Made by a program: the position numbers and the translations under genes. Of a DNA stretch of 64,000 nucleotides, positions 26,447 to 34,993 are shown piece by piece. Each line of letters begins with the position of its first letter. The stretch's first letter is position 1. The notes below the pieces were generated by a model. That model made no database searches and was not told the DNA's origin. It worked only from the letters and a program-made list of their open reading frames with translations. The DNA is from Escherichia sp. E4742 (GTDB lineage Bacteria > Pseudomonadota > Gammaproteobacteria > Enterobacterales > Enterobacteriaceae): contig NZ_CP040443.1 in the NCBI RefSeq assembly GCF_005843885.1, positions 4,278,001-4,342,000 on the forward strand. The letters run 5' to 3'.

Positions 26447-26665
26447 ATGAACAAGAGTAATAATCTGGATTATTTTACTTTGTATATCATTTTCTCCATT
26501 GCATTTATGCTAATCACTTTCCTGGTTATCCTTTTTGCCAAACCCAGCACCTGGTTGGGAGAAGTGCTTGTTACTATAAATTTGCTAAATGCGTTGGTTT
26601 GGTTGGCGATCAATGTGGTTAATCGGTTAAGAGGAAAACTCGTTAGCCATAGGGATCAGCATTAA
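26447..26665 (+). CDS. ymgF: Small inner-membrane protein YmgF
   Basis: 72 residues from ATG 26447 (MNKSNNLDYF). Two hydrophobic segments (about 9-30 and 39-56) predict an inner-membrane protein. In K-12 YmgF associates with cell division proteins. It lies between pdeG and the ycgH remnant. The frame is open 12 codons upstream, but the K-12-like start is preferred. Confidence 0.88.
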   Translation: MNKSNNLDYFTLYIIFSIAFMLITFLVILFAKPSTWLGEVLVTINLLNALVWLAINVVNRLRGKLVSHRDQH

Positions 26666-26697
26666 TCCTTCTGTTATCACTGTCAGAAAACGGCTAA

Positions 26698-26856
26698 ATA
26701 GTTGCTGGCAGTGCGCGTAATCTGGGGGAAATTAAACTTGGCGTAAATGGCAATCTGAATCCAGCGGCCAGCGTCTGGGGAAATGTTGGCGTTCAACTCG
26801 GTGATAATGGCTACAATGACACCACAGTTATGGTGGGATTTAAATATAAGTTCTGA
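26698..26856 (+). pseudogene. ycgH: 3' remnant of autotransporter gene ycgH
   Basis: The reading frame encodes about 52 residues ending GGxKYKF-like (VMVGFKYKF) at a stop at 26854-26856: the last beta-strands of an autotransporter barrel with the terminal Phe needed for outer-membrane insertion. A TAA stops the frame just upstream at 26695 and there is no start. It lies exactly where K-12 has the broken ycgH gene, so nearly the whole gene is deleted here. Confidence 0.85.
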
Positions 26857-26913
26857 TTCCTTCGCCTGCTAAAAAAACGCGCCGAATCAATCGGCGCGGT
26901 ACTGCATTAATGA

Positions 26914-27243
26914 TTATTTTTTGCCAATGGCACGCATGGTGTCATCAATGGCGGTAATTAACAGCATTTGCGGATCTTTAGCACAAACCTGGTTCAGTTT
27001 TTCTACCACTTTGGCACTGAGTTCCGGAGATTGCTCGATTTTTAAATCACGGCTCGTAACGCTAGCGTTACCCATTACAGCCACAATTTCTGCAACCTGT
27101 GCGCTGTCAGTTTTTGCCATTTCGTTGGCTTCAGCACAAGTAATATAGGTTTCTGCTGGCAAACCGTTCTTAATATTGTAGTCCTGCGCCCAGCTCATTG
27201 GTGCGAAAACAAACAGACCAGCCAGTAATGCAAATTTTTTCAT
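26914..27243 (-). CDS. ymgD: Small periplasmic protein YmgD
   Basis: 109 residues from ATG 27243 (MKKFALLAGLFVFAPMSWAQ). Clear signal peptide with cleavage after SWA, and two cysteines in the mature part (TCAEA and QVCAKD) likely forming a disulfide. It has an HdeA-like fold by family assignment. It follows ymgG closely on the same strand. Confidence 0.92.
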   Translation of the reverse strand: MKKFALLAGLFVFAPMSWAQDYNIKNGLPAETYITCAEANEMAKTDSAQVAEIVAVMGNASVTSRDLKIEQSPELSAKVVEKLNQVCAKDPQMLLITAIDDTMRAIGKK

Positions 27244-27252
27244 CATCATTCC

Positions 27253-27597
27253 TTATTTCATTTTACCCAGAATGGCACCACCTGTGCCGCCAATTACAGC
27301 ACCTTTAATCGCGCCTTCCAGACCATTGCCGGTCAACACGCCAGTGACTGCACCAACGGCAGCACCCACTTTCGCACCTTTGCGGGCATTTTTACCGTCA
27401 CGACCTTTTTCAGTGACTGCACCAACACCAGCGCCCACAGCAGCGCCTTTCAGCACACCATTAACGCCATTGCCAGTCAGTAAACCTACGCCTGCACCTA
27501 ACAGCGCACCTTTCGTGGTGCGATTCATATCCGCCATTGCTGGTGCGGAGCAGAACAATGCTGAGATAAGCCCGAAGGCGAGTATTTTTTTCTTCAA
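27253..27597 (-). CDS. ymgG: Glycine-zipper protein YmgG
   Basis: 114 residues. Signal peptide of about 22 residues (ending PAMA), followed by repeated GAxxGxGxGxxTG glycine-zipper segments that should insert in or span a membrane. It belongs to the YMGG-like Gly-zipper family. Upstream of ymgD by about 10 bp; probably an operon. Confidence 0.92.
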   Translation of the reverse strand: MKKKILAFGLISALFCSAPAMADMNRTTKGALLGAGVGLLTGNGVNGVLKGAAVGAGVGAVTEKGRDGKNARKGAKVGAAVGAVTGVLTGNGLEGAIKGAVIGGTGGAILGKMK

Positions 27598-28051
27598 CTT
27601 AGATGTCCGGTATTAAGTAAGTTGCACACACAATAATTTCGTCTTTAATTAATATTCACTTAACTAAAGAACGCTCGCTATTATTCAGATAATTCAAAAT
27701 GAGCGCGAATGGTATAATAGTAATTGTGTTTTATGCTTGAATGGGAATAATCTTAAATAAGGATTAACTCATTGATTTGAAATATTTTCTTCAAGAAATG
27801 TCATCAAGTGTTAACATAGTATTTTAAAGGTTAGGTGATCTGAAATATCAATATTGTTGTGTGATTTAAATGTAAAAAATATTTATCAAAAAAGGCAAGG
27901 TAAGTAATTTCGCTCTGATGGCAATAGTGTGAATTACCGGCGATTTGAGCTGACAATAGAAGGGGGAGAACAAAATTTAGACCAAATGCAACCTGACAGA
28001 TACCAGTATAAACAACCGGTAACTGTCAGATCAGGTTTGAGCTAATACAGC
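27598..28051. other. Gap between ymgG and minE
   Basis: 454 bp, AT-rich, no recognised gene. A bulged inverted repeat (AACCTGACAG at about 27990 pairing with CTGTCAGATCAGGTT at about 28023-28037) just after minE could end the min operon transcript. Confidence 0.45.
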
Positions 28052-28318
28052 TTATTTCAGCTCTTCTGCTTCTGGTAAGGTCACGTTAAGCTCAAGAATG
28101 GAAATATCGCCATCCTTTTGCTCGAGCTGTACGGTTACCATCTCGGGATCAATTTGTACGTATTTACAAATGACATCAAGAATATCTTTACGCAACTGCG
28201 GCAGATAGTGTGGTTCTGCATCGCTGCGACGACGTTCAGCAACAATAATCTGCAGCCGTTCTTTTGCAATGTTGGCCGTGTTTTTCTTCCGTGAGAGAAA
28301 GAAATCGAGTAATGCCAT
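28052..28318 (-). CDS. minE: Cell division topological specificity factor MinE
   Basis: 88 residues. The N-terminal membrane-targeting residues (MALLDFFLSRKK) come first. The MinD-interaction helix (NIAKERLQIIVAERRR) follows, then the dimerising C-terminal domain. It stimulates MinD ATPase and makes MinCD oscillate pole to pole. Last gene of minCDE, 3 bp after minD. Confidence 0.98.
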   Translation of the reverse strand: MALLDFFLSRKKNTANIAKERLQIIVAERRRSDAEPHYLPQLRKDILDVICKYVQIDPEMVTVQLEQKDGDISILELNVTLPEAEELK

Positions 28319-28321
28319 AAC

Positions 28322-29134
28322 TTATCCTCCGAACAAGCGTTTGAGGAAGCCTTTCTTCTCTTCTTCAATGAAGCGGAAAGGGCGTTCTTCACCCAACAGG
28401 CGTTCTACGGTATCTGCGTAGGCTTTACCCGCATCGGCATTGATGTCGAGAATGACCGGTTCACCCTGGTTAGAGGCGCGCAATACGGATTGATCCTCTG
28501 GGATCACACCGACGAGTTTGATGCGTAGGATTTCCAGCACGTCTTCCATACTCAGCATGTCTCCTCTGTGCACGCGACCAGGGTTATAGCGCGTTAACAA
28601 CAGGTGCTCTTTAATGGGTTCTTCGCCGTTTTCTGCGCGGCGTGATTTCGACGCCAGAATACCTAAAATACGGTCAGAGTCACGAACTGATGAGACTTCC
28701 GGGTTCGTGGTAATAATGGCTTCATCAGCGAAATAAAGAGCCATTAATGCACCGGTTTCAATACCCGCCGGTGAGTCACAAACGATAAACTCAAAGTCCA
28801 TCGCTTTTAGGTCATCAAGAACTTTGGCCACCCCTTCGCGGGTGAGGGCATCTTTATCGCGAGTTTGCGATGCCGGGAGAATGTAGAGGTTATCAGTACG
28901 CTTATCCTTAATTAGCGCCTGATTTAGCGTTGCATCGCCCTGAATGACGTTGACGAAATCGTACACGACCCGACGCTCACAACCCATAATCAGGTCGAGG
29001 TTACGCAAGCCGATATCAAAATCGATCACGACAGTTTTCTTTCCCTTCTGGGCCAAACCAGTGGCGATGGCCGCGCTGGAGGTGGTCTTTCCAACGCCCC
29101 CTTTCCCCGAAGTAACAACAATAATGCGTGCCAT
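28322..29134 (-). CDS. minD: Septum site-determining ATPase MinD
   Basis: 270 residues, ParA/Mrp-type. Deviant Walker A KGGVGKTT with Lys11 and Lys16. The C-terminal amphipathic helix (KKGFLKRLFGG) binds the membrane in the ATP state. It recruits MinC to block FtsZ rings at the poles. Confidence 0.98.
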   Translation of the reverse strand: MARIIVVTSGKGGVGKTTSSAAIATGLAQKGKKTVVIDFDIGLRNLDLIMGCERRVVYDFVNVIQGDATLNQALIKDKRTDNLYILPASQTRDKDALTREGVAKVLDDLKAMDFEFIVCDSPAGIETGALMALYFADEAIITTNPEVSSVRDSDRILGILASKSRRAENGEEPIKEHLLLTRYNPGRVHRGDMLSMEDVLEILRIKLVGVIPEDQSVLRASNQGEPVILDINADAGKAYADTVERLLGEERPFRFIEEEKKGFLKRLFGG

Positions 29135-29157
29135 AAAAATTCCTTGTTAAAAAGGGA

Positions 29158-29853
29158 TCAATTTAACGATTGAACGGTCAAAGCGTTTTCGACTAATTGC
29201 AGCCGTGCCGCTTTGCCATAAAATTCTACTGGGATTTTATCACTCAGCCAGTATTCACCAGCAATAGATACTAGTTCGGCCATCAGGTTAGTACAAAATA
29301 TTTGCGCTTCCCGGTCACCACTTGCCCCCGCCAGCGCACGACCGCGCATCATGCCATAGACATGAATGTTACCATCCGCGATCAATTCTGCTCCTGCACT
29401 TACATTACTTGTAACAATCAAATCACATTGTGGAGCATAAATGCGCTGACCGGAACGCACAGGAGTATCTATTAAGCGTGTTTTTGTGTCCGGGATCGTA
29501 TTTTGCGCTGGTGCCTGGGGAACGGGAGCTGAACGTGGCGCTTTTTCCTTTCCTTCAGTCAGGATTGGTAGCCCCATCTTTTCTATTTCAGCTTTCAGTT
29601 TCGCATTTTTGCAACCGCTGACGCCAATTATCCGCAAGCCAGTTGCTGAGATAGCTTTGTGCATTGCTGACCAGTTGACCCGTTCTTCGAGGCCACTGAC
29701 ATTGAGTACGACGGGGGCATGCTTTAAAAATGCGGGGGCCTGAGCGATTTTGTCTTCCAGCGCTTGATGAATAATCTTAGGCTCTGCTTCATGCAGATGA
29801 ACCACTGATAAGGTGAAGTTGCTACCTTTAAGCTCGATTGGCGTGTTTGACAT
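29158..29853 (-). CDS. minC: Septum formation inhibitor MinC
   Basis: 231 residues from ATG 29853 (MSNTPIELKGS); five extra codons lie upstream in frame. The N-domain inhibits FtsZ polymerisation. The C-terminal beta-helix domain, with GAELIADGNIHVYG and RGRALAGA(S)GD, binds MinD and FtsZ. First gene of the min operon. Confidence 0.97.
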   Translation of the reverse strand: MSNTPIELKGSNFTLSVVHLHEAEPKIIHQALEDKIAQAPAFLKHAPVVLNVSGLEERVNWSAMHKAISATGLRIIGVSGCKNAKLKAEIEKMGLPILTEGKEKAPRSAPVPQAPAQNTIPDTKTRLIDTPVRSGQRIYAPQCDLIVTSNVSAGAELIADGNIHVYGMMRGRALAGASGDREAQIFCTNLMAELVSIAGEYWLSDKIPVEFYGKAARLQLVENALTVQSLN

Positions 29854-29978
29854 CCTGGCCTTACTCAATTAGCTAATTATCATCATCAGCGAGCGATGAT
29901 ATTACGAAGACTATCAGGCATGTTATAGTCTGGATTATATTGAGGCAAGTCACCCCCACATTTATTCAGAGTAAAATT

Positions 29979-30272
29979 ATGTTTTGTGTGATCTATCGAA
30001 GTAGCAAACGTGACCAGACCTATTTATATGTCGAAAAAAAAGACGATTTTTCGCGTGTTCCAGAGGAGCTGATGAAAGGGTTTGGCCAACCTCAACTCGC
30101 GATGATTCTGCCATTGGATGGGCGGAAAAAACTGGTAAATGCCGATATTGAGAAAGTTAAACAGGCATTAGCCGAGCAAGGTTATTATCTCCAGTTACCT
30201 CCACCACCTGAAGATTTGCTTAAACAACATCTTTCTGTGATGGCGAAAAATACAGACAGTACTGACAAATAA
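29979..30272 (+). CDS. ycgL: YcgL family protein (UPF0745)
   Basis: 97 residues from ATG 29979 (MFCVIYRSSKRDQTY); an upstream in-frame ATG at 29940 gives 110. Conserved YcgL domain of unknown function. Pattern FSRVPEELMKGFGQP and PPPPEDLL. Divergent from minC across only about 125 bp; in K-12 ycgJ and ycgK lie between them, and they are absent here. Confidence 0.9.
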   Translation: MFCVIYRSSKRDQTYLYVEKKDDFSRVPEELMKGFGQPQLAMILPLDGRKKLVNADIEKVKQALAEQGYYLQLPPPPEDLLKQHLSVMAKNTDSTDK

Positions 30273-30343
30273 CCGATATCCGGCGGTGGCATCATATTCG
30301 TTGGAGCGGGTTTTAAGAACCACGATGAAGTGAGAGGAACGTT

Positions 30344-31003
30344 ATGTATCAACATCACAACTGGCAAGGTGCGCTGCTGGATTATCCGGTGAGTAAGGTC
30401 GTCTGTGTTGGCAGTAACTATGCCAAACATATTAAAGAGATGGGAAGTGAAGTGCCCGAAGAGCCCGTGTTATTTATTAAACCTGAAACGGCACTGTGTG
30501 ATCTGCGCCAGCCCCTGGCTATCCCCTCTAATTTCGGCTCGGTTCATCATGAAGTTGAACTGGCGGTGTTGATTGGCGCGACGCTACGTCAGGCCACGGA
30601 AGAGCATGTGCGCAAAGCTATTGCAGGTTACGGTGTGGCGCTCGATCTGACATTACGTGATGTTCAGGGAAAAATGAAGAAAGCCGGACAGCCGTGGGAA
30701 AAGGCCAAAGGGTTTGATAACTCGTGTCCACTTTCCGGGTTTATTCCTGCAGCAGAGTTCAGCGGTGATCCACAAAATACGTCGCTGGGTCTAAGTGTAA
30801 ACGGCGAACAACGCCAACAAGGTACGACTGCGGACATGATCCACAAAATCGTTCCACTGATTGCTTATATGAGCAAGTTTTTTACCCTTAAGGCCGGTGA
30901 CGTTGTGCTGACAGGCACGCCTGATGGTGTTGGTCCGCTGCACAGTGGCGATGAATTGACGGTTACTTTCGGCGGTCATTCTTTGACAACTCGTGTTTTG
31001 TAA
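30344..31003 (+). CDS. ycgM: Fumarylacetoacetate hydrolase-family protein YcgM
   Basis: 219 residues of the FAH family. HEVELAV (metal-binding Glu pair), FIKPETAL and TGTPDGVGPL motifs are visible. Family members act as acylpyruvases or decarboxylases; the physiological substrate in E. coli is not settled. ATG 30344 follows TGAGAGGA. Confidence 0.94.
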   Translation: MYQHHNWQGALLDYPVSKVVCVGSNYAKHIKEMGSEVPEEPVLFIKPETALCDLRQPLAIPSNFGSVHHEVELAVLIGATLRQATEEHVRKAIAGYGVALDLTLRDVQGKMKKAGQPWEKAKGFDNSCPLSGFIPAAEFSGDPQNTSLGLSVNGEQRQQGTTADMIHKIVPLIAYMSKFFTLKAGDVVLTGTPDGVGPLHSGDELTVTFGGHSLTTRVL

Positions 31004-31078
31004 TACTTTTGCCGCCTGAAAGGGGCGGCAAAGCTTGCATCGCCGTGCCAGACTGGTTATAAGGTGCGTTTTAACGTA

Positions 31079-31540
31079 ATGGTGGAACACCTGATGAGCG
31101 ATATACCTTTCTGGCAAAGTAAAACCCTGGATGAAATGAGCGATGCAGAATGGGAGTCGTTGTGTGATGGTTGTGGTCAGTGCTGCCTGCATAAACTGAT
31201 GGATGAAGACACCGACGAAATCTACTTCACTAACGTTGCCTGCCGTCAGCTCAATATTAAAACCTGTCAATGTCGGAACTACGAACGCCGCTTCGAGTTT
31301 GAACCCGACTGCATTAAATTAACTCGTGAAAATCTGCCCACGTTCGAATGGCTACCGATGACTTGTGCTTATCGCTTGTTGGCGGAGGGTAAAGATTTAC
31401 CTGCGTGGCATCCGTTACTTACCGGTTCAAAAGCAGCCATGCATGGCGAACGCATTTCAGTGCGCCATATCGCGGTGAAAGAGTCGGAAGTGATTGACTG
31501 GCAGGACCATATCTTAAATAAACCTGACTGGGCGCAATAA
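31079..31540 (+). CDS. ycgN: Cys-cluster protein YcgN (UPF0260)
   Basis: 153 residues from ATG 31079. It has CDGCGQCC (CxxCxxCC) plus further cysteines in CRQLNIKTCQC, the same cluster type as ykgJ in this window. Predicted metal or Fe-S binding; function unknown. ATG 31094 (MSDIPFW) is a possible shorter start. It closes the ycgL-ycgM-ycgN run. Confidence 0.92.
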   Translation: MVEHLMSDIPFWQSKTLDEMSDAEWESLCDGCGQCCLHKLMDEDTDEIYFTNVACRQLNIKTCQCRNYERRFEFEPDCIKLTRENLPTFEWLPMTCAYRLLAEGKDLPAWHPLLTGSKAAMHGERISVRHIAVKESEVIDWQDHILNKPDWAQ

Positions 31541-32207
31541 TCCGCATCAGTCAAGCCGCAGCGAAAATGGTCCTTGCGGTATTCTGGTCATCAATAACAA
31601 GGTCTGGCGCACAGTGTATTAGCGATTTGCTACCCGGGAAGAAATGAACCGATTTCCCAGACGTGTCGCCAGAGTGCCGCGATGAAGTTTGGGCTGGCGG
31701 TATATTGGAAGTATGAAATATTTTGTACTGGTGGGCTGAAGTATTAATCCTGAATCCTGCAAAAAATTTCCGAGCTAAAAAGTGAGAGCGTCATCGCTGT
31801 TTCTAAGTAAATCGTAGCACGCGAAAAAAGATAATCTACGGTATGACAATAATTCAAATGCCGTAACTAATGGACACATTCATTAGACCGCCTGAACAGG
31901 CATGCTTATTCTACTCAGGTGTTCTGGTGGGTATAAAGCGAAAGACGGTAAATTCGGATATCAAACGACGTCGTTATATATCCGATCTACAGGTAGTTGA
32001 TATAAAAATACTCGTGAATATGCTTGTGGAATATGTGAAAAAATTTATAAAGTCCTTTTATATTGTTAGCTTTATTTAGCGCTATGCACTGGCGGTTGAA
32101 ACTGAGAATCATCCGCTATACGGGGGATTCTGATTACGTGAGACTGTTCAATTCCAGTCTATGTTTACTCTACAATAATGCAAATGACAGTGGATAAAGA
32201 CGCGCCA
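31541..32207. other. First part of the ycgN-umuD gap
   Basis: In K-12 hlyE lies between ycgN and umuD. No hlyE reading frame is seen. A minus-strand frame of about 85 codons (to about 31795) is open but has no start codon. A 69-codon plus frame at 31870-32079 has no good ribosome site and is not supported as a gene. Confidence 0.5.
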
Positions 32208-32447
32208 TCAGGCGATTGATTCGCCGTAGAATGCTACTGCCTGAGCAGAATAGGCCACAGCAATATCCTGATCTTCCCCATGATTTTCAACATAATAAAT
32301 ACCCCCATCTTCCTGAGCGTAAATACCTAACGTTACGCAACGTCCCCCACTCCAGGAAAAGTCCAACATTAACTTCTCGTCTGTCATATTGCTTTTCATT
32401 ATCCAACTCGAAATGATTAATAGCATGCCGTGCTGAAAAAACTCCAT
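32208..32447 (-). CDS. Putative small protein, unknown function
   Basis: Up to 79 residues (or 63 from ATG 32399, MKSNMTDEKL). The C-terminal part (FSWSGGRCVTLGIYAQEDGG, then YYVENHGED) looks protein-like, acidic and without signal peptide. Ribosome sites are weak for all starts. I do not recognise a family. It may be a genuine small gene or a leftover of the deletion-prone ycgN-umuD segment. Confidence 0.4.
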   Translation of the reverse strand: MEFFQHGMLLIISSWIMKSNMTDEKLMLDFSWSGGRCVTLGIYAQEDGGIYYVENHGEDQDIAVAYSAQAVAFYGESIA

Positions 32448-33221
32448 TCATACTGTTAATCCATGGTAACGTGTCTTTAGCTGAACGATAAACTTTAGCG
32501 CTATATTAAAAACGCTTCACGATAAAAATATAAATATCGGAAGGTATTATTGACTTGACCATTTTCAATGACCATCTTGAAGGACGCCACCAGGAACAAT
32601 GTGTCAGGAAAACAATAACTCCTCTTTATATCATTTTAATATCGAAGATATCCCATTAAATAAAATATCTGTAATTCTATTGTTCATTAAATCTTCGTTG
32701 TTAATAAAATAAATGGCTTCTGCTATTATTTTTTTGAGGCTTATTTATGGTCAGTGTTATTGATCTCGTTGTCCATCTTCTCAGATTTATTGTGGTGGGC
32801 AGAGTCTAAAGTGATGAAACCAAAGACCTGGTTGATGTCGTAACCGGATAACTCACTGCTATCCATTCATTACGTGGCCAGGATCACATGGGTACAGGAT
32901 GAGCCGTAGAGCAAGGTCCGTAGGTTTACGATGGGGTAAATAGTAAAAAGAAGCGCGGCTGTCGGATTGGAGCCGCGGGACAAGGTCCAAAAATTTCCAA
33001 GAGTCGTTGAATTTCCCAGCTTTTTTGGAAGCACAGGTATCTTACTAATAACTAAAAAAGGTTTAAACTATAAAATTAACCGTATTTTTAGATAATGCTT
33101 ACCGACATATCCATACCGCGTTCAGACGGTTAACAGTGGGGCGGCAATCCTTAAGGATCAGCCTACGCAGCGACAGATATTGATAGCCTGAATCAGTATT
33201 GATCTGCTGGTAAGAACAGAC
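32448..33221. other. Second part of the ycgN-umuD gap
   Basis: 774 bp with no gene I can support. Frames are short and broken. Two short segments repeat the words CAAGGTCC near 32912 and 32982, perhaps local duplication. The region ends in the umuDC promoter. Confidence 0.45.
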
Positions 33222-33241
33222 TACTGTATATAAAAACAGTA
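33222..33241. promoter_or_regulatory. LexA box of umuDC
   Basis: TACTGTATATAAAAACAGTA, with the 16-bp core CTGTATATAAAAACAG at 33224-33239, matches the LexA consensus CTG-N10-CAG and lies 20 bp before the umuD start. umuDC is a late, tightly repressed SOS operon. Confidence 0.95.
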
Positions 33242-33260
33242 CAACTTCAGGCAGATTATT

Positions 33261-33680
33261 ATGTTGTTTATCAAGCCTGCGGATCTCCGCGAAATTGTGA
33301 CTTTTCCGCTATTTAGCGATCTTGTTCAGTGTGGCTTTCCTTCACCGGCGGCGGATTACGTTGAACAGCGTATCGATCTGAATCAATTGCTTATTCAGCA
33401 TCCCAGCGCGACTTACTTCGTCAAAGCGAGCGGAGACTCCATGATTGACGGTGGGATTAGTGACGGTGATTTATTGATTGTCGATAGCGCTATTACCGCC
33501 AGCCACGGTGATATCGTCATCGCTGCTGTTGATGGCGAGTTTACGGTGAAAAAATTGCAGTTGCGCCCGACGGTACAGCTTATTCCCATGAATAACGCGT
33601 ACTCGCCGATTACCCTCGGCAGCGAGGATACGCTGGATGTCTTTGGCGTAGTTGTCCATGTAATAAAGGCGATGCGCTGA
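33261..33680 (+). CDS. umuD: Translesion polymerase V accessory protein UmuD
   Basis: 139 residues, LexA-like S24 peptidase. Self-cleavage site Cys24-Gly25 (LVQCGFPS), nucleophile Ser60 (GDSMID) and general base Lys97 (FTVKKLQ) are all present. RecA-promoted cleavage gives UmuD', which pairs with UmuC to form pol V. Its stop overlaps umuC's start by one base. Confidence 0.98.
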   Translation: MLFIKPADLREIVTFPLFSDLVQCGFPSPAADYVEQRIDLNQLLIQHPSATYFVKASGDSMIDGGISDGDLLIVDSAITASHGDIVIAAVDGEFTVKKLQLRPTVQLIPMNNAYSPITLGSEDTLDVFGVVVHVIKAMR

Positions 33681-34948
33681 TGTTTGCCCTTTGCGATGTG
33701 AACTCGTTTTATGCCAGTTGTGAAGCGGTGTTTCGCCCTGACTTATGGGGTAAACCGGTGGTTGTGCTATCGAATAACGACGGTTGCGTTATTGCCCGAA
33801 ACGCTGAGGCAAAGGCGCTGGGCGTTAAAATGGGCGATCCCTGGTTCAAACAAAAAGATCTGTTTCGTCGCTGTGGCGTTGTCTGCTTTAGCAGCAATTA
33901 TGAGCTTTACGCAGACATGAGCAATCGGGTGATGTCGACGCTGGAAGAACTGTCTCCTCGCGTGGAGATTTACAGTATTGATGAAGCGTTCTGCGATTTG
34001 ACGGGGGTACGTAACTGCCGCGATCTTACTGACTTTGGCAGAGAAATTCGCGCAACGGTACTGCAACGCACGCATCTCACCGTGGGGGTGGGTATCGCTC
34101 AGACCAAAACGCTGGCAAAACTTGCCAATCATGCGGCAAAAAAATGGCAGCGGCAGACCGGTGGGGTGGTGGATTTATCCAATCTGGAACGCCAGCGTAA
34201 ATTAATGGCCGCTTTACCCGTAGATGAAGTCTGGGGAATTGGACGGCGCATCAGCAAAAAATTGAACGCGATGGGTATCAAAACCGTTCTGGATTTGGCG
34301 GATACAGATATCCGGTTTATCCGTAAACATTTTAATGTCGTGCTCGAAAGAACGGTGCGTGAACTGCGCGGCGAACCCTGTTTGCAGCTGGAAGAGTTTG
34401 CACCGACGAAGCAGGAAATTATCTGTTCCCGCTCGTTTGGCGAACGTATCACGGATTATGAATCGATGCGGCAGGCCATTTGTAGTTACGCCGCCCGGGC
34501 GGCAGAAAAACTCCGCAGTGAGCATCAATATTGTCGGTTTATCTCCACGTTTATTAAAACGTCGCCATTTGCGATCAATGAATCCTATTACGGCAATAGT
34601 GCGTCGGTAAAACTGCTGACGCCTACCCAGGACAGCAGAGACATTATTAACGCGGCTACGCGATCTCTGGACGCCATCTGGCAAGCGGGCCATCGCTACC
34701 AAAAAGCGGGCGTGATGCTGGGTGATTTCTTTAGTCAGGGAGTGGCGCAACTAAATTTGTTCGATAACAACGCACCGCGTCCCGGTAGTGAACAATTGAT
34801 GGCGGTAATGGATATGCTGAATGCTAAGGATGGCAGGGGAACACTCTATTTTGCCGGGCAGGGGATCCAGCAACAATGGCAGATGAAGCGAGCCATGCTT
34901 TCACCACGTTATACAACACGAAGTTCTGATTTACTGCGGGTCAAATAA
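33680..34948 (+). CDS. umuC: DNA polymerase V catalytic subunit UmuC
   Basis: 422-residue Y-family polymerase. Metal ligands Asp6 and Asp101 with Glu102 (YSIDEAF) are intact. The beta-clamp motif QLNLF is at 357-361. It carries out error-prone lesion bypass as UmuD'2C with RecA-ATP. Coupled to umuD by an ATGA-type overlap. Confidence 0.98.
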   Translation: MFALCDVNSFYASCEAVFRPDLWGKPVVVLSNNDGCVIARNAEAKALGVKMGDPWFKQKDLFRRCGVVCFSSNYELYADMSNRVMSTLEELSPRVEIYSIDEAFCDLTGVRNCRDLTDFGREIRATVLQRTHLTVGVGIAQTKTLAKLANHAAKKWQRQTGGVVDLSNLERQRKLMAALPVDEVWGIGRRISKKLNAMGIKTVLDLADTDIRFIRKHFNVVLERTVRELRGEPCLQLEEFAPTKQEIICSRSFGERITDYESMRQAICSYAARAAEKLRSEHQYCRFISTFIKTSPFAINESYYGNSASVKLLTPTQDSRDIINAATRSLDAIWQAGHRYQKAGVMLGDFFSQGVAQLNLFDNNAPRPGSEQLMAVMDMLNAKDGRGTLYFAGQGIQQQWQMKRAMLSPRYTTRSSDLLRVK

Positions 34949-34961
34949 ACATAGCGACAGG

Positions 34962-34984
34962 AAAAAGACGCTCCCGCAGGAGCG
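34962..34984 (-). terminator. Terminator between umuC and dsbB
   Basis: CGCTCC (34969-34974) / GGAGCG (34979-34984) stem with loop CGCA. On the minus strand it is followed by CTTTTT, so it ends dsbB transcripts. Confidence 0.85.
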
Positions 34985-34993
34985 CCGAATAGA

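Noticed and set aside
27272..27616. 114-codon Pro/Ala-rich plus frame opposite ymgG
   Set aside because: Exact antisense of the glycine-zipper repeats of ymgG.
31540..31795. 85-codon minus-strand open frame next to ycgN
   Set aside because: No start codon in the frame and no recognised family; kept only as a remark on the gap.
31870..32079. 69-codon plus-strand frame
   Set aside because: No ribosome binding site and sequence of random AT-rich character.
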